From positions 1-26,387 of the forward strand of contig CALVRQ010000047.1 of the NCBI GenBank assembly GCA_944358685.1: DNA of 26,387 bases, read 5' to 3'. Positions within the stretch are counted from its first letter, which is position 1. The number at the start of each line of letters is the position of its first letter. Shown piece by piece: positions 8,215 through 18,751 of this stretch. Below the pieces are notes generated by a model. The model was not told the DNA's origin. It did no database searches and saw only the letters and a list, made by a program, of their open reading frames with translations. The stretch comes from an uncultured Bacilli bacterium (GTDB taxonomy: Bacteria; Bacillota_I; Bacilli_A; RF39; UBA660). The translations under genes and the position numbers were made by a program.

Positions 8215-8365
8215 TTGAGTATTGTGAATAAAGTCAACATTTTATACATTTGATTTTTTTTGTTAATTTTTAATTAAAATAGTATGTTTATATTTAACAT
8301 TACTATATATTTTTTAGTATTTTAAAGAAACTTATGTTATTTTATATATATTTGCTTTTTTATAA

Positions 8366-8381
8366 TGTTTCACGTGAAACA
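8366..8381. other. parS site 7
   Basis: Exact 16-mer with three-base arms TAA / TTA. TGTGGAAAA begins eight bases after the core. Confidence 0.95.
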
Positions 8382-8524
8382 TTAGTGCTGTGGAAAAAAA
8401 TTATAGTACATATAACTATTATTCTTTATTAACTATTAATATATTAGTAAATATAATATATTAATAACTTATGTTTTGATATTTTATTGCTTTATTTACA
8501 AATTTGCTTTATATATTTAGCCAA

Positions 8525-8540
8525 TGTTTCACGTGAAACA
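8525..8540. other. parS site 8
   Basis: Exact 16-mer with six-base arms AGCCAA / TTGGCT. It is the duplicate of site 5, with matched changes on both sides. TGTGGAAAA begins seven bases after the core. Confidence 0.95.
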
Positions 8541-8698
8541 TTGGCTTGTGGAAAACTATTTTTATTTATCGAGGAAAAATTATTTGTTAAAATTCTATTT
8601 ATAATTATTTAATCTAAATATAAACATTACATTATATTTAGACTATTATATATATTGAAAACTATTATATTTGTTATATATAGAGTAGTGGTACTCTA

Positions 8699-8714
8699 TG
8701 TTTCACGTGAAACA
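8699..8714. other. parS site 9
   Basis: Exact 16-mer, duplicate of site 6. Its right arm has been lost where the duplicated segment ends. Confidence 0.95.
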
Positions 8715-8777
8715 TATTTTTTTAAACGACAAAGTAAAATTTAACAATTGTTTTATATTTAATTGTATAATAGATAA

Positions 8778-8905
8778 CTACTTATTCTTAATGTTTGTTT
8801 AAATTAAATATTAATAGTTTCAACTCATTTCTTTGATACATTGAGTATATTGCAAACATTTGTCCTTATAAACGGTTTTTTGCTTTTTACGGGAGCAAAT
8901 TTTTA
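8778..8905 (+). ncRNA. Candidate small structured transcript
   Basis: A TATAAT hexamer at 8766-8771 with TTAACA at 8741-8746 (19-base spacer) could start a plus-strand RNA. The segment can fold: AATGTTTG (8790-8797) pairs with CAAACATT (8853-8860), enclosing an ACTCA/TGAGT hairpin, and it ends in TTTGCT...AGCAAA (8879-8899) followed by five T, a plus-strand terminator. No known RNA family is recognised. The promoter is weak and this is a prediction only. Confidence 0.3.
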
Positions 8906-8911
8906 GTATAT

Positions 8912-8931
8912 AAAAAAACGGCATGCTGCCG
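8912..8931 (-). terminator. Rho-independent terminator of gyrA
   Basis: On the minus strand CGGCAGCATGCCG forms a GC-rich stem followed by seven T. It lies about 30 bases after the gyrA stop, beyond parS site 10. Confidence 0.88.
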
Positions 8932-8942
8932 CTTTTGAACAA

Positions 8943-8958
8943 TGTTTCACGTGAAACA
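8943..8958. other. parS site 10
   Basis: Exact 16-mer with three-base arms CAA / TTG, lying directly between the gyrA stop codon and the gyrA terminator hairpin, so it is part of the gyrA 3' untranslated region. Confidence 0.95.
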
Positions 8959-8963
8959 TTGAA

Positions 8964-11426
8964 TTAATTTTCTGTTTTGTTTTGAGTTTCATCTTGATTT
9001 TCTTTAGATATTTCTTTATCTAATAGGGCAATGCTACTAACAGTTTGATTATCTTTTAAGTTAATTAATCTTACCCCTTGAGCAACTCTTCCAGTTGTAG
9101 AAATTTGTTCAATTGGCAATCTAATGATTATTCCACTGTTTGTAATTATCATTAAGTCTTCATCACCTTTAACTATTTTAAATGATATAATATTACCATT
9201 TTTTTCAGTTATATTTAAGGCTTTGACACCTTTACTGCCACGGTGTGTCATTCTATATTCAGTAATATTAGTACGTTTTCCATAGCCTTTTTCAGTTACT
9301 ACAAGGATTTGTTCATCTGGAGAGGCTATCTCGCAACCAACACATTTGCCATCACCTAAATCGATACCTTTAACTCCTGAGGCTGTTCTACCCATTATTC
9401 TAATTTCTTGCTCATTAAATCTAATCATACGACCGTTTGATGAGGCAATTACTATTTCGTTTTCCCCATTTGTTTTTTTGACTGAGATTAATTGATCATT
9501 TTCTTTTAATGAGATGGCTATTTTTCCACTTTTTCTAATATTTTCAAATTCAGAAAGGGCAGTTCTTTTGATTAATCCGTTTTGTGTACAAAATACAATA
9601 TTATTGTTGTTTTCTTCTTGTTTAATTTTTAGCATTGCGGTAACTTCTTCACCTTTTTCAAAAGGTAATAAGTTGACTATTGGAATTCCTTTTGATTGGC
9701 GACTATATTGTGGGACTTCATAACCTTTGACTCTATATGCTTTACCTTTGTTTGTGAAGAACATTAGGTAATCATGAGTAGTCATTGAGATTAATTTTTC
9801 CACAAAATCATTTTCATTTGTAGTCATACCTTTAATTCCGACACCACCACGGTTTTGGGTTTTGTAGGTTTCACTAGTCATACGTTTAATATAACCCTTA
9901 TTTGTTAGTGTTACAACGATGTTTTCCACAGGTATGAGTGATTCGTCCTCAATGTAGTCAATTGCTGTCATATCTATGTTTGTACGTCTCTCATCGGCAT
10001 ATTTATTTTTGATTTCTAGCATTTCGTTTTTAATTATTTCTAATACTTTGGCTTCAGATGCTAGAATTTCTTTATAATATTTAATTTTTTCAAGTAAATC
10101 ATTTAATTCAGCTTCAATTTTTTCTCTTTCTAAGCCGGTTAAACGACGTAATTTTAATTCTAATATAGCTTCAGCTTGTATTTCCGTTAAGTTATATTTA
10201 TCAATTAATTTAGTTTTAGCTTCCACATCAGTTTTAGCATCTCTTATTATTTGAATGAAATCATCAATATTATCAAGGGCAATTTTATAACCTTCTAATA
10301 TGTGAACTCTTTTCTCCGCTTTATCTAAGTCAAATCTTGTTCTTCGAATAATAACTTCTTTTTGATAGTCTACATATTTTGAAATTATATCTTTTAGTCC
10401 TAAAGTGCGTGGAGTATTATTATCAAGCATTAATAGGATAATTCCATAGGTTGTTTGAAATTGTGTGTGTTTATATAAATTATTTAAAACAACTTGTGGA
10501 TTGGCATCTTTCTTTAGGGTTATTGTTATTTTTATACCATTTTTTAAATCTGTATGATAATCTGAGATACCATCTATTACTTTTGTGTGAACAAGTTCGG
10601 CAACTTTGTCTTTTAAATCTGAGGTATTAACACCATATGGAACTTCATCAATTATAATATAATGACGTCCATTTTTTTCTTCAATGGTGGCTTTACTTCT
10701 AATTGTAATTGTTCCACGACCTGTTTCATAGGCTTTTTTTATACCGCTATTTCCTAAGATTGTTGCACCAGTAGGGAAGTCTGGGCCTTTGATATATTGC
10801 ATTAATCCGTCTGTATCAATATCTGGGTTATCAATATAAGCAATGCAGCCATCTATTACTTCACCTAAGTTATGCGGTGGAATATTTGTTGCCATACCAA
10901 CGGCAATTCCCATTGTTCCATTAACTAATATATTTGGAAAACGTGATGGTAAAACGGTTGGTTCCTTTCTTGTTTCATCATAGTTTGTAGTGAAATCCAC
11001 AGTATTTTTATTAATATCTCTTAATAATTCTAATGATATTTTGGCTAATCTAGATTCGGTATAACGCATTGCAGCAGCACCATAACCTTCAATATTACCA
11101 AAGTTTCCATGGCCATCAATTAATGGGTAACGATAACTAAAGTCTTGGGCCATACGAACCATTGCTTCATATATGCTGGAATCACCATGTGGGTGATAAT
11201 TACCCATTACTTCTCCGACTGTTTTTGCACTTTTCTTATGTGGTTTATCTGGAGTGTATCCTGATTCATACATTGAATACAAAATACGACGATGTACAGG
11301 TTTTAAACCATCTCTTAGGTCTGGCAAAGCTCTTGATTTGATGACACTCATGGAATATTCAATAAATGATGTTTCAATTTCACTTACAATGTTATTTTCT
11401 TCTAATCTATCTCTTGTATGATCCAT
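8964..11426 (-). CDS. gyrA: DNA gyrase subunit A
   Basis: An 820-residue type II topoisomerase subunit that breaks and rejoins DNA and, with GyrB, adds negative supercoils. The catalytic tyrosine is Tyr122 in [13 protein letters not shown]. The quinolone-region residues Ser83 and Glu87 ([18 protein letters not shown]. coli numbering) look like a quinolone-sensitive type. The C-terminal beta-pinwheel follows from about residue 500, with a GyrA box of the form [10 protein letters not shown] near residue 535, which marks gyrase rather than topoisomerase IV. It begins 10 bases after gyrB and shares its transcript. The 3' untranslated region contains parS site 10 and a strong terminator. Confidence 0.97.
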   Translation of the reverse strand: MDHTRDRLEENNIVSEIETSFIEYSMSVIKSRALPDLRDGLKPVHRRILYSMYESGYTPDKPHKKSAKTVGEVMGNYHPHGDSSIYEAMVRMAQDFSYRYPLIDGHGNFGNIEGYGAAAMRYTESRLAKISLELLRDINKNTVDFTTNYDETRKEPTVLPSRFPNILVNGTMGIAVGMATNIPPHNLGEVIDGCIAYIDNPDIDTDGLMQYIKGPDFPTGATILGNSGIKKAYETGRGTITIRSKATIEEKNGRHYIIIDEVPYGVNTSDLKDKVAELVHTKVIDGISDYHTDLKNGIKITITLKKDANPQVVLNNLYKHTQFQTTYGIILLMLDNNTPRTLGLKDIISKYVDYQKEVIIRRTRFDLDKAEKRVHILEGYKIALDNIDDFIQIIRDAKTDVEAKTKLIDKYNLTEIQAEAILELKLRRLTGLEREKIEAELNDLLEKIKYYKEILASEAKVLEIIKNEMLEIKNKYADERRTNIDMTAIDYIEDESLIPVENIVVTLTNKGYIKRMTSETYKTQNRGGVGIKGMTTNENDFVEKLISMTTHDYLMFFTNKGKAYRVKGYEVPQYSRQSKGIPIVNLLPFEKGEEVTAMLKIKQEENNNNIVFCTQNGLIKRTALSEFENIRKSGKIAISLKENDQLISVKKTNGENEIVIASSNGRMIRFNEQEIRIMGRTASGVKGIDLGDGKCVGCEIASPDEQILVVTEKGYGKRTNITEYRMTHRGSKGVKALNITEKNGNIISFKIVKGDEDLMIITNSGIIIRLPIEQISTTGRVAQGVRLINLKDNQTVSSIALLDKEISKENQDETQNKTEN

Positions 11427-11436
11427 AAGTTACCTC

Positions 11437-14477
<3,041 letters not shown>

Positions 14478-14553
14478 GATTTACCTCACTACCTGTTTTT
14501 AAGCTATTAATTTTTAAATTATAGTGTCTAGCATACTCCTATACCTCATAACC

Positions 14554-14562
14554 ATTATATCA
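14554..14562 (-). promoter_or_regulatory. Extended -10 promoter of recF-gyrB-gyrA
   Basis: On the minus strand TGATATAAT is an extended -10 element (TGn plus TATAAT). The -35 region is poor. A start point near 14547 would give a leader of about 70 bases before recF. Confidence 0.6.
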
Positions 14563-14583
14563 CAAAATGGGCGTTTAAAGCGC

Positions 14584-14611
14584 AAAAATAGACGAAATAA
14601 GGTCTATTTTT
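14584..14611 (-). terminator. Hairpin after comK
   Basis: A 10-bp stem, AAAAATAGAC pairing with GTCTATTTTT around an eight-base loop, lies directly downstream of the comK stop. On either strand the T run is part of the stem, so it could act in both directions. It separates comK from recF. Confidence 0.6.
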
Positions 14612-14614
14612 ATG

Positions 14615-15073
14615 TTATTTTGTATTTTTTTTGCGATTTTGTAAAATTAATAGTAATTTAGTGGCTCTAAGTAGTTGATTTTCAAAAGAATCATATGAAA
14701 TATTTAACTTTAATTGTTTTTTATTTATAAAAGTTACAATTACTTTATTATTTTCTTCTTTGTAACTAGAAATATTTTTTAAAGACAACCAAATACATTT
14801 ATCTTTGCGATATGAAGTTGTTGGAAAAAATATTATTTCTCTTGTTTCTTCAATAATTATTGGAAGTTTGTATTTACTACCTAGTAACTGTTTAGTTCCT
14901 TCTAATCTTCCTTTAAATGAACTTCCATAATATGCGCAGTTATAATTTAAAACTTTATTAATAGGGTAGTTAATTGTAATTGTTTCATTATTATCAATTA
15001 TTATTGTGGAAAAAGTATTTTCTTGAATAAGTGCGCATGTTTTACTATTAATTTCATAAATTTCTGTATCCAT
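14615..15073 (-). CDS. comK: ComK-family competence transcription factor, short form
   Basis: A 152-residue protein that I recognise as ComK, the master activator of DNA-uptake genes in Bacillales. Matching blocks are YEINSKTCALI near the N-terminus, CAYYGSSFKGRLEGT at residues 46-60 (B. subtilis CRFFGSSYAGRKAGT), IFFPTTSY at 81-88 (FLFPTLSS) and ISYDSFENQLLRA at 125-137 (ISYNSFENQVYRT). B. subtilis ComK has 192 residues; the last 40 or so, which carry the FMLYP motif bound by the MecA adaptor for ClpCP degradation, are absent here. The start follows GGGAGG. A small hairpin, TGTCT/AGACA (15086-15100), lies just before the ribosome site. The gene sits alone between terminators, between dnaN and recF where rlbA is expected. 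No ComK target genes are in the window. Confidence 0.85.
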   Translation of the reverse strand: MDTEIYEINSKTCALIQENTFSTIIIDNNETITINYPINKVLNYNCAYYGSSFKGRLEGTKQLLGSKYKLPIIIEETREIIFFPTTSYRKDKCIWLSLKNISSYKEENNKVIVTFINKKQLKLNISYDSFENQLLRATKLLLILQNRKKNTK

Positions 15074-15162
15074 AATTCCTCCCTTTGTCTAAAAAAGACA
15101 GTTCTCTTATACTCAGAAAAGGAGTCGAAATATGTTACATTTTGTCACATAAAGGTAATTTT

Positions 15163-15193
15163 TTAAAAAAAAAGAACTTTTTAGTAAGTTCTT
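15163..15193 (-). terminator. Terminator of dnaN
   Basis: On the minus strand AAGAACTT pairs with AAGTTCTT (8 bp, six-base loop) followed by a T tract of about eight. The 5' half of the stem is the last codons of dnaN, so coding sequence doubles as terminator. It separates dnaN from comK. Confidence 0.8.
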
Positions 15194-16302
15194 ATTGGTA
15201 GAATTAATTGAATTAGATCATCACTTTCAATACTTTTTAAAATTATTGGTTTTATTTCACCGTTGAACATTAGTTCTATTTCTTCTGACTCTAATGATTT
15301 AACTGCTTCCATCATAAATTTAGAATTAAAAGCTATTTTTATTTCATTATTATTATCTTTTTCCACAGTTATTTTTTCTTCAACATTACCGATTTCTGGT
15401 ATATTTGATGAAATTATGGCTGTTTCGTTAGTTGTTTCAAATTTAATTGTGTTTTTATCACTTTCATTAGTAAGAAGAGATGCTCTATCAATTGCACTAT
15501 ATAGGTCATTATATTTTACTTTCATGGTTAATTCATAGGTTTCAGGAATTAATTTCGATGTATCTGGATAGGTACCGCTTATTAATCTTGTCATCATTAT
15601 TATTTGATTAAATTTAAAGACTACTTTATTTGCAAATATGTGCATTTCTAGATTATCTTCATCTTCATTCATAAGTTTTACTAGTTCATTTAGGTTTTTG
15701 GTTGGAATAACAATATTTGAGTTTTCCACAGCTTTATTTTCTAAAGTTATTGTTTTAACTGCTAATCTATATGAATCAGTGGCTGTACATTTTAAGGTAT
15801 TTCCTTCGATTTTGAAATTAATACCTGTTAATACAGGTCTTGTTTCACTAGTTGAAGTAGCAAATGCTGTTTGATTTATAATTGTTTTAAAAAGTTTTTG
15901 ATTTAAAATTATTGGATTTTGATTAAATTCTAATTCTAAATCAGGAAATTCATTAACATTACTGCAGTTTAAAGTAAATGATGAATTATTTGTTGTGATA
16001 TATAATTTAGAATCAATTACTTCTTCTAGATTAATTATTTCATCTGGTAATTTTCTAATTATTTCATATATGTATTTTCCTGATACAACTATTTCACCAG
16101 TTGTGTCTATTTTGTTTATATCTTTTTTGTCGATAAATGTTTTTATTGATATTTCACTATCTGTACTCATTAAATATAGACCATTATCAGTTAATTCAAA
16201 TTTTATACAGTTTAAAATAGGTCTTAAGTTTTTTGTTGATATACCTTTTATAACATAGTTTAGGTGCTCTAAAAGGATGTTTTGTTTTATTTCTAATTTC
16301 AT
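15181..16302 (-). CDS. dnaN: DNA polymerase III sliding clamp (beta subunit)
   Basis: A 373-residue beta clamp with the usual three repeated domains, ending in the hydrophobic tail ...LIQLILPIRTY that forms part of the protein-binding pocket. Typical stretches include TDSEISIKT, SETRPVLTGINF, and FKIEGNTLKCTATDSYRLAV. I choose the ATG at 16302 (MKLEIKQN), with AGGAG eight bases upstream; the in-frame GTG at 16311 overlaps that ribosome site and is unlikely. A terminator at the stop codon ends the transcript, while the DnaA-box cluster lies upstream, between it and dnaA. Confidence 0.96.
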   Translation of the reverse strand: MKLEIKQNILLEHLNYVIKGISTKNLRPILNCIKFELTDNGLYLMSTDSEISIKTFIDKKDINKIDTTGEIVVSGKYIYEIIRKLPDEIINLEEVIDSKLYITTNNSSFTLNCSNVNEFPDLELEFNQNPIILNQKLFKTIINQTAFATSTSETRPVLTGINFKIEGNTLKCTATDSYRLAVKTITLENKAVENSNIVIPTKNLNELVKLMNEDEDNLEMHIFANKVVFKFNQIIMMTRLISGTYPDTSKLIPETYELTMKVKYNDLYSAIDRASLLTNESDKNTIKFETTNETAIISSNIPEIGNVEEKITVEKDNNNEIKIAFNSKFMMEAVKSLESEEIELMFNGEIKPIILKSIESDDLIQLILPIRTY

Positions 16303-16452
16303 TTTTTTCACTCCTTTTATTTTTATTATTTATAGATATTTTTTATTATTGATGTGGAAAAGTGTGGAAAAGTATAACTTTACATTGAATTTTATGGCTT
16401 TTTTATAGGTTTACACTTTGTGGAAAAGTGTGGATAAAATTTATATTTTCCA
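16303..16452. other. dnaA-dnaN intergenic DnaA-box cluster (oriC part)
   Basis: Four DnaA boxes lie in two close pairs, all in one orientation: TGTGGAAAA at 16353-16361, 16363-16371 and 16419-16427, and the exact consensus TGTGGATAA at 16429-16437. The rest is almost pure A/T, notably 16311-16350, a candidate unwinding element. In B. subtilis the DNA unwinding part of oriC is also between dnaA and dnaN. A clear DnaA-trio run next to the boxes was not found. Confidence 0.75.
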
Positions 16453-17796
16453 CTATTTTATTTGATTGATAATTTTTGAAATTTCCACTTCTAGGTTTTT
16501 ATCTTTTTTTAGTTCTCTTTTTATTTTTGCAACTGAGTGCATTACTGTTGTGTGGTCTTTTCCTCCAAATTCACTGCCAATTTTAGGTAGAGATTCTTTT
16601 AAATGTACTCTACATATATACATACCAATTTGTCTTGGTACAGATATTTTGGATAGTCTTTTTTTGGATTTTATATCTTCTACAGTAATATTGTAATTGT
16701 TTGCGACTAATTGAATTACTTGGTCTATTTTATTTCTAGATATAATATTTTTACCAATGTAGTCTTTTAATGCTTCGACGGCTAGTTCTAATGTTATTTC
16801 AGAACCATTCATTATAGTAGCATAAGCAAAAACTCTAGTCAAAGCACCTTCTAGTTTTCTTATGTCAGTTGTACAGTTACCAACAATATATTCTTTAACT
16901 TCTTCTGGAACATAACTACCAATGCCTTGAGCTTCAATTTTTTTATTTAATATGGCCATTCTTAAGTTAAAGTCTGGAGGTAATATATCAATTGTTAATC
17001 CCCAGTTGAATCTTGTTCTAAGTCTTTCTTCTAGCTTTTTTAAATCATCAGGTGATCTATCTGAAGAAATAATTATTTGTTTATTTTGTGTGTGAAGTTC
17101 ATTAAACGTGTTGAAAAATTCTTGTTGAGTTTTACTAGCAATTTCAAGATATTGAATGTCATCAATCATTAAGACGTCGATGTCACGATATTTTCTTTTA
17201 AAGTTATCCACAGCTTTGAAGTTACTTGTCTCATTTTTTCTATATATATTAAGAAAGTCATCAACAAATTTTTCACTGGTTACGTATAAAACTTTTTTAT
17301 TTGAAGTAGCTACTATATAGTTACCAATGGCATGCATAAGATGTGTTTTTCCAAGACCACTGTTTCCATATATAAATAATGGGTTATACATAGCGCCAGG
17401 TTTTTCAGCAACTGCTAAACCAATGGCTTTAGCAAATTTATTACTTTCGCCAGATATAAAGTTATCGAAGGTATATTTACTATCTAGGCCACTTTCAAAA
17501 GTTGCTTCATTATTTTCACTTGTTTCTGTTTGGGGTTTATCTTCTGTTATTTCGTCAGGTGTGACATACTTAAATTTGAAGATAGATCCGGTAACTTCCA
17601 TAAATGTTTCTTTTATTAATTCACTATAGTTTTCTTGTAAGTGTTTTTTATGAACATCTAAAGGAACTTCAACAATTGCATATTCATTGTTTAAATCAAT
17701 TAGTTTTGTTTCTTGAAACCAAGTTTGATATAAAACGGGTTTTAATTTTATTTCAATTTTAGATAAAAAAACGGACCAAATACTTTCTAAATCCAT
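16453..17796 (-). CDS. dnaA: Chromosomal replication initiator protein DnaA
   Basis: A 447-residue AAA+ initiator that binds DnaA boxes and melts oriC. Domain I is residues 1-80 (WSVFLSKIEIKLKP, TWFQET), domain II is a short acidic linker, Walker A is GNSGLGKT at 144-151, Walker B is VLMIDDIQYL, and the domain IV DnaA signature is FGGKDHTTVMHSVAKI. The start is the ATG at 17796, seven bases after a GGGGG ribosome site; the open frame runs up to 17820 with a TTG. An exact DnaA box (17204-17212) lies inside the gene, encoded by Ala-Val-Asp-Asn. Box clusters lie on both sides, consistent with a bipartite origin. Confidence 0.97.
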   Translation of the reverse strand: MDLESIWSVFLSKIEIKLKPVLYQTWFQETKLIDLNNEYAIVEVPLDVHKKHLQENYSELIKETFMEVTGSIFKFKYVTPDEITEDKPQTETSENNEATFESGLDSKYTFDNFISGESNKFAKAIGLAVAEKPGAMYNPLFIYGNSGLGKTHLMHAIGNYIVATSNKKVLYVTSEKFVDDFLNIYRKNETSNFKAVDNFKRKYRDIDVLMIDDIQYLEIASKTQQEFFNTFNELHTQNKQIIISSDRSPDDLKKLEERLRTRFNWGLTIDILPPDFNLRMAILNKKIEAQGIGSYVPEEVKEYIVGNCTTDIRKLEGALTRVFAYATIMNGSEITLELAVEALKDYIGKNIISRNKIDQVIQLVANNYNITVEDIKSKKRLSKISVPRQIGMYICRVHLKESLPKIGSEFGGKDHTTVMHSVAKIKRELKKDKNLEVEISKIINQIK

Positions 17797-18096
17797 ATTA
17801 CTACCCCCAATAATAGACAATCTATAAATATTTTACATTATTTTTACATTTTTTTCTATAAAAACTGTGGAAAAATAAAAAAAAAGTTATTAACAGGTAT
17901 TTTTTGTCGAAAAATGGAGGTTAATGGAGAATTTCCACATATTTTGTGGATAACTTTTTTTGCACATTTGTGTATAAGTTTTAATTTTACACATATGTTG
18001 AAAAATAGAAAAAATGGTTTATAATATAGGGCTACTTGATGTGGAAATAAAAAGTGGATAATTTTGAAAATTTTTTTACTGTGGAAAACTCAAATA
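17797..18096. other. Upstream oriC DnaA-box cluster
   Basis: Between dnaA and the rpmH promoters lie TGTGGAAAA at 17866-17874 and 18080-18088, the exact box TGTGGATAA at 17945-17953, and near matches around 17931 (ATTTCCACA), 17970 (TGTGTATAA), 18040 (TGTGGAAAT) and 18052 (AGTGGATAA). This parallels the box cluster upstream of dnaA in B. subtilis. The region also must contain the dnaA promoter, which I could not place with confidence. No open reading frame is supported. Confidence 0.75.
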
Positions 18097-18125
18097 TTGA
18101 TTTTTTTAGAAAAATTTGGTATAAT
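18097..18125 (+). promoter_or_regulatory. rpmH promoter P1
   Basis: TTGATT at 18097-18102, 17-base spacer, TATAAT at 18120-18125 preceded by TGG (extended -10). It abuts the DnaA box at 18080, so initiator binding could affect it. Confidence 0.7.
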
Positions 18126-18158
18126 TTGGGCAATTTTTAATTTATTTTATTTAATAAA

Positions 18159-18187
18159 TTGACAAATGGGTCTTTTATCTATATAAT
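18159..18187 (+). promoter_or_regulatory. rpmH promoter P2
   Basis: Perfect consensus: TTGACA at 18159-18164, 17-base spacer, TATAAT at 18182-18187. It gives a leader of about 33 bases before rpmH. Confidence 0.85.
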
Positions 18188-18226
18188 TTATAAAGCGATA
18201 TGAATTTATTTAGGAGGTGTATATAG

Positions 18227-18352
18227 ATGTCTAAAAGAACTTTTCAACCAAATACTCGTAGAAGAAGTAAGAAAATGGGATTTTTTGCGCGAATGAAAGC
18301 TGGAATTGTAAGTAGAAGAAGAAAAAAAGGCCGCAAGGTATTATCTCATTAA
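18227..18352 (+). CDS. rpmH: 50S ribosomal protein bL34
   Basis: A 41-residue, highly basic protein: it starts [19 protein letters not shown] and ends [12 protein letters not shown], the unmistakable L34 pattern. It is about three residues shorter than the common 44-46, the loss lying around the NGRQVLARRR segment. A strong AGGAGGTG ribosome site lies nine bases upstream. It is the first gene of the rpmH-rnpA-yidC-khpB group transcribed away from oriC, driven by two tandem promoters. Confidence 0.97.
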   Translation: MSKRTFQPNTRRRSKKMGFFARMKAGIVSRRRKKGRKVLSH

Positions 18353-18355
18353 ATT

Positions 18356-18378
18356 GCCACTGCTGGCGAAGCAGTGGC
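18356..18378 (+). terminator. Attenuator hairpin between rpmH and rnpA
   Basis: GCCACTGCT pairs with AGCAGTGGC around a five-base loop, directly after the rpmH stop and followed by TTTATT. With an imperfect T run it probably reduces readthrough, allowing much more L34 than RNase P protein, or protects the rpmH mRNA end. Confidence 0.75.
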
Positions 18379-18406
18379 TTTATTAGTAATTTTTAAAGGT
18401 TAGTGT

Positions 18407-18751
18407 ATGAAAAAAATTAATATTGTTAAAGAAAATAAGGATTTTAATAGAATTATAAAGAATAATAGGCCTTTTAAATATAAAGATTATGTTATATATA
18501 TAGATAAAAGAGAACCATCTGTTTATAAATTTGGATTTTCAGTTGGTAAAAAGGTTGGCAATGCAGTAACAAGAAATCGTGTAAAAAGACAAATAAAAGC
18601 AATAGTTTCACAAAATCACTATAAAAATGATTTCGATTGTATTATAATAGTTGGTAAGGGAATTTTAAGTCGAAATTTTGAAGAAATGCGTGATAATCTT
18701 AATTTTGCTTTAAAAAAATTAAATTTAGTAAAGGAGCCAAAAGATGCGTAA
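18407..18751 (+). CDS. rnpA: Ribonuclease P protein component
   Basis: A 114-residue basic protein that assists the RNase P RNA in trimming tRNA 5' leaders. The family signature is GNAVTRNRVKRQIKAIV (about residues 50-66), preceded by GFSVGKKV. Length is normal. It follows the rpmH hairpin and overlaps yidC by eight bases. Confidence 0.95.
   Translation: MKKINIVKENKDFNRIIKNNRPFKYKDYVIYIDKREPSVYKFGFSVGKKVGNAVTRNRVKRQIKAIVSQNHYKNDFDCIIIVGKGILSRNFEEMRDNLNFALKKLNLVKEPKDA

Larger units (their letters stand above)
7863..8220. repeat. Direct repeat, copy A of parS segment
   Basis: About 355 bp containing parS sites 4, 5 and 6, a TGTGGAAAA word, an 11-bp inverted repeat at 7934-7944/7956-7966 and another at 8113-8123/8132-8142. 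It recurs almost base for base 499-500 bp downstream. The two copies are separated by about 145 bp of unrelated sequence. Confidence 0.9.
8362..8717. repeat. Direct repeat, copy B of parS segment
   Basis: Second copy, with parS sites 7, 8 and 9. Differences from copy A are scattered single bases, including paired changes in the outer arms of the middle parS site, and its right end decays just after site 9. Confidence 0.9.
7284..8963. other. Gene-free origin-proximal centromere region with ten parS sites
   Basis: No credible open reading frame lies in this 1.68-kb stretch. It holds ten exact copies of the 16-bp ParB site TGTTTCACGTGAAACA; in every copy the palindrome continues with A on the left and T on the right (18-bp invariant core). 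Start-to-start distances are 135, 170, 197, 158, 174, 167, 159, 174 and 244 bp. The space between sites is extremely AT-rich and carries 11-bp inverted repeats, four exact TGTGGAAAA/TTTTCCACA words, one exact DnaA box and a 500-bp-period duplication. ParB (Spo0J) is known to load and spread from such sites and to recruit SMC. Soj/parB are not in the window. The left neighbour is the SRP RNA promoter, the right the gyrA terminator. Confidence 0.93.

Noticed and set aside
7365..8958. Evenly spaced palindromic repeats as a CRISPR array
   Set aside because: The repeat is the 16-18 bp parS sequence, spacing is 135-245 bp, spacers are AT-rich and partly duplicated, and no cas gene is present.
16303..16311. 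GTG start for dnaN giving three extra residues
   Set aside because: The GTG lies inside the ribosome site AGGAGTG; the ATG at 16302 is correctly spaced.
16311..16352. DnaA-trio element beside the dnaA-dnaN boxes
   Set aside because: The AT-rich run does not show a regular trinucleotide pattern of the published form on either strand, so only a general unwinding region is claimed.
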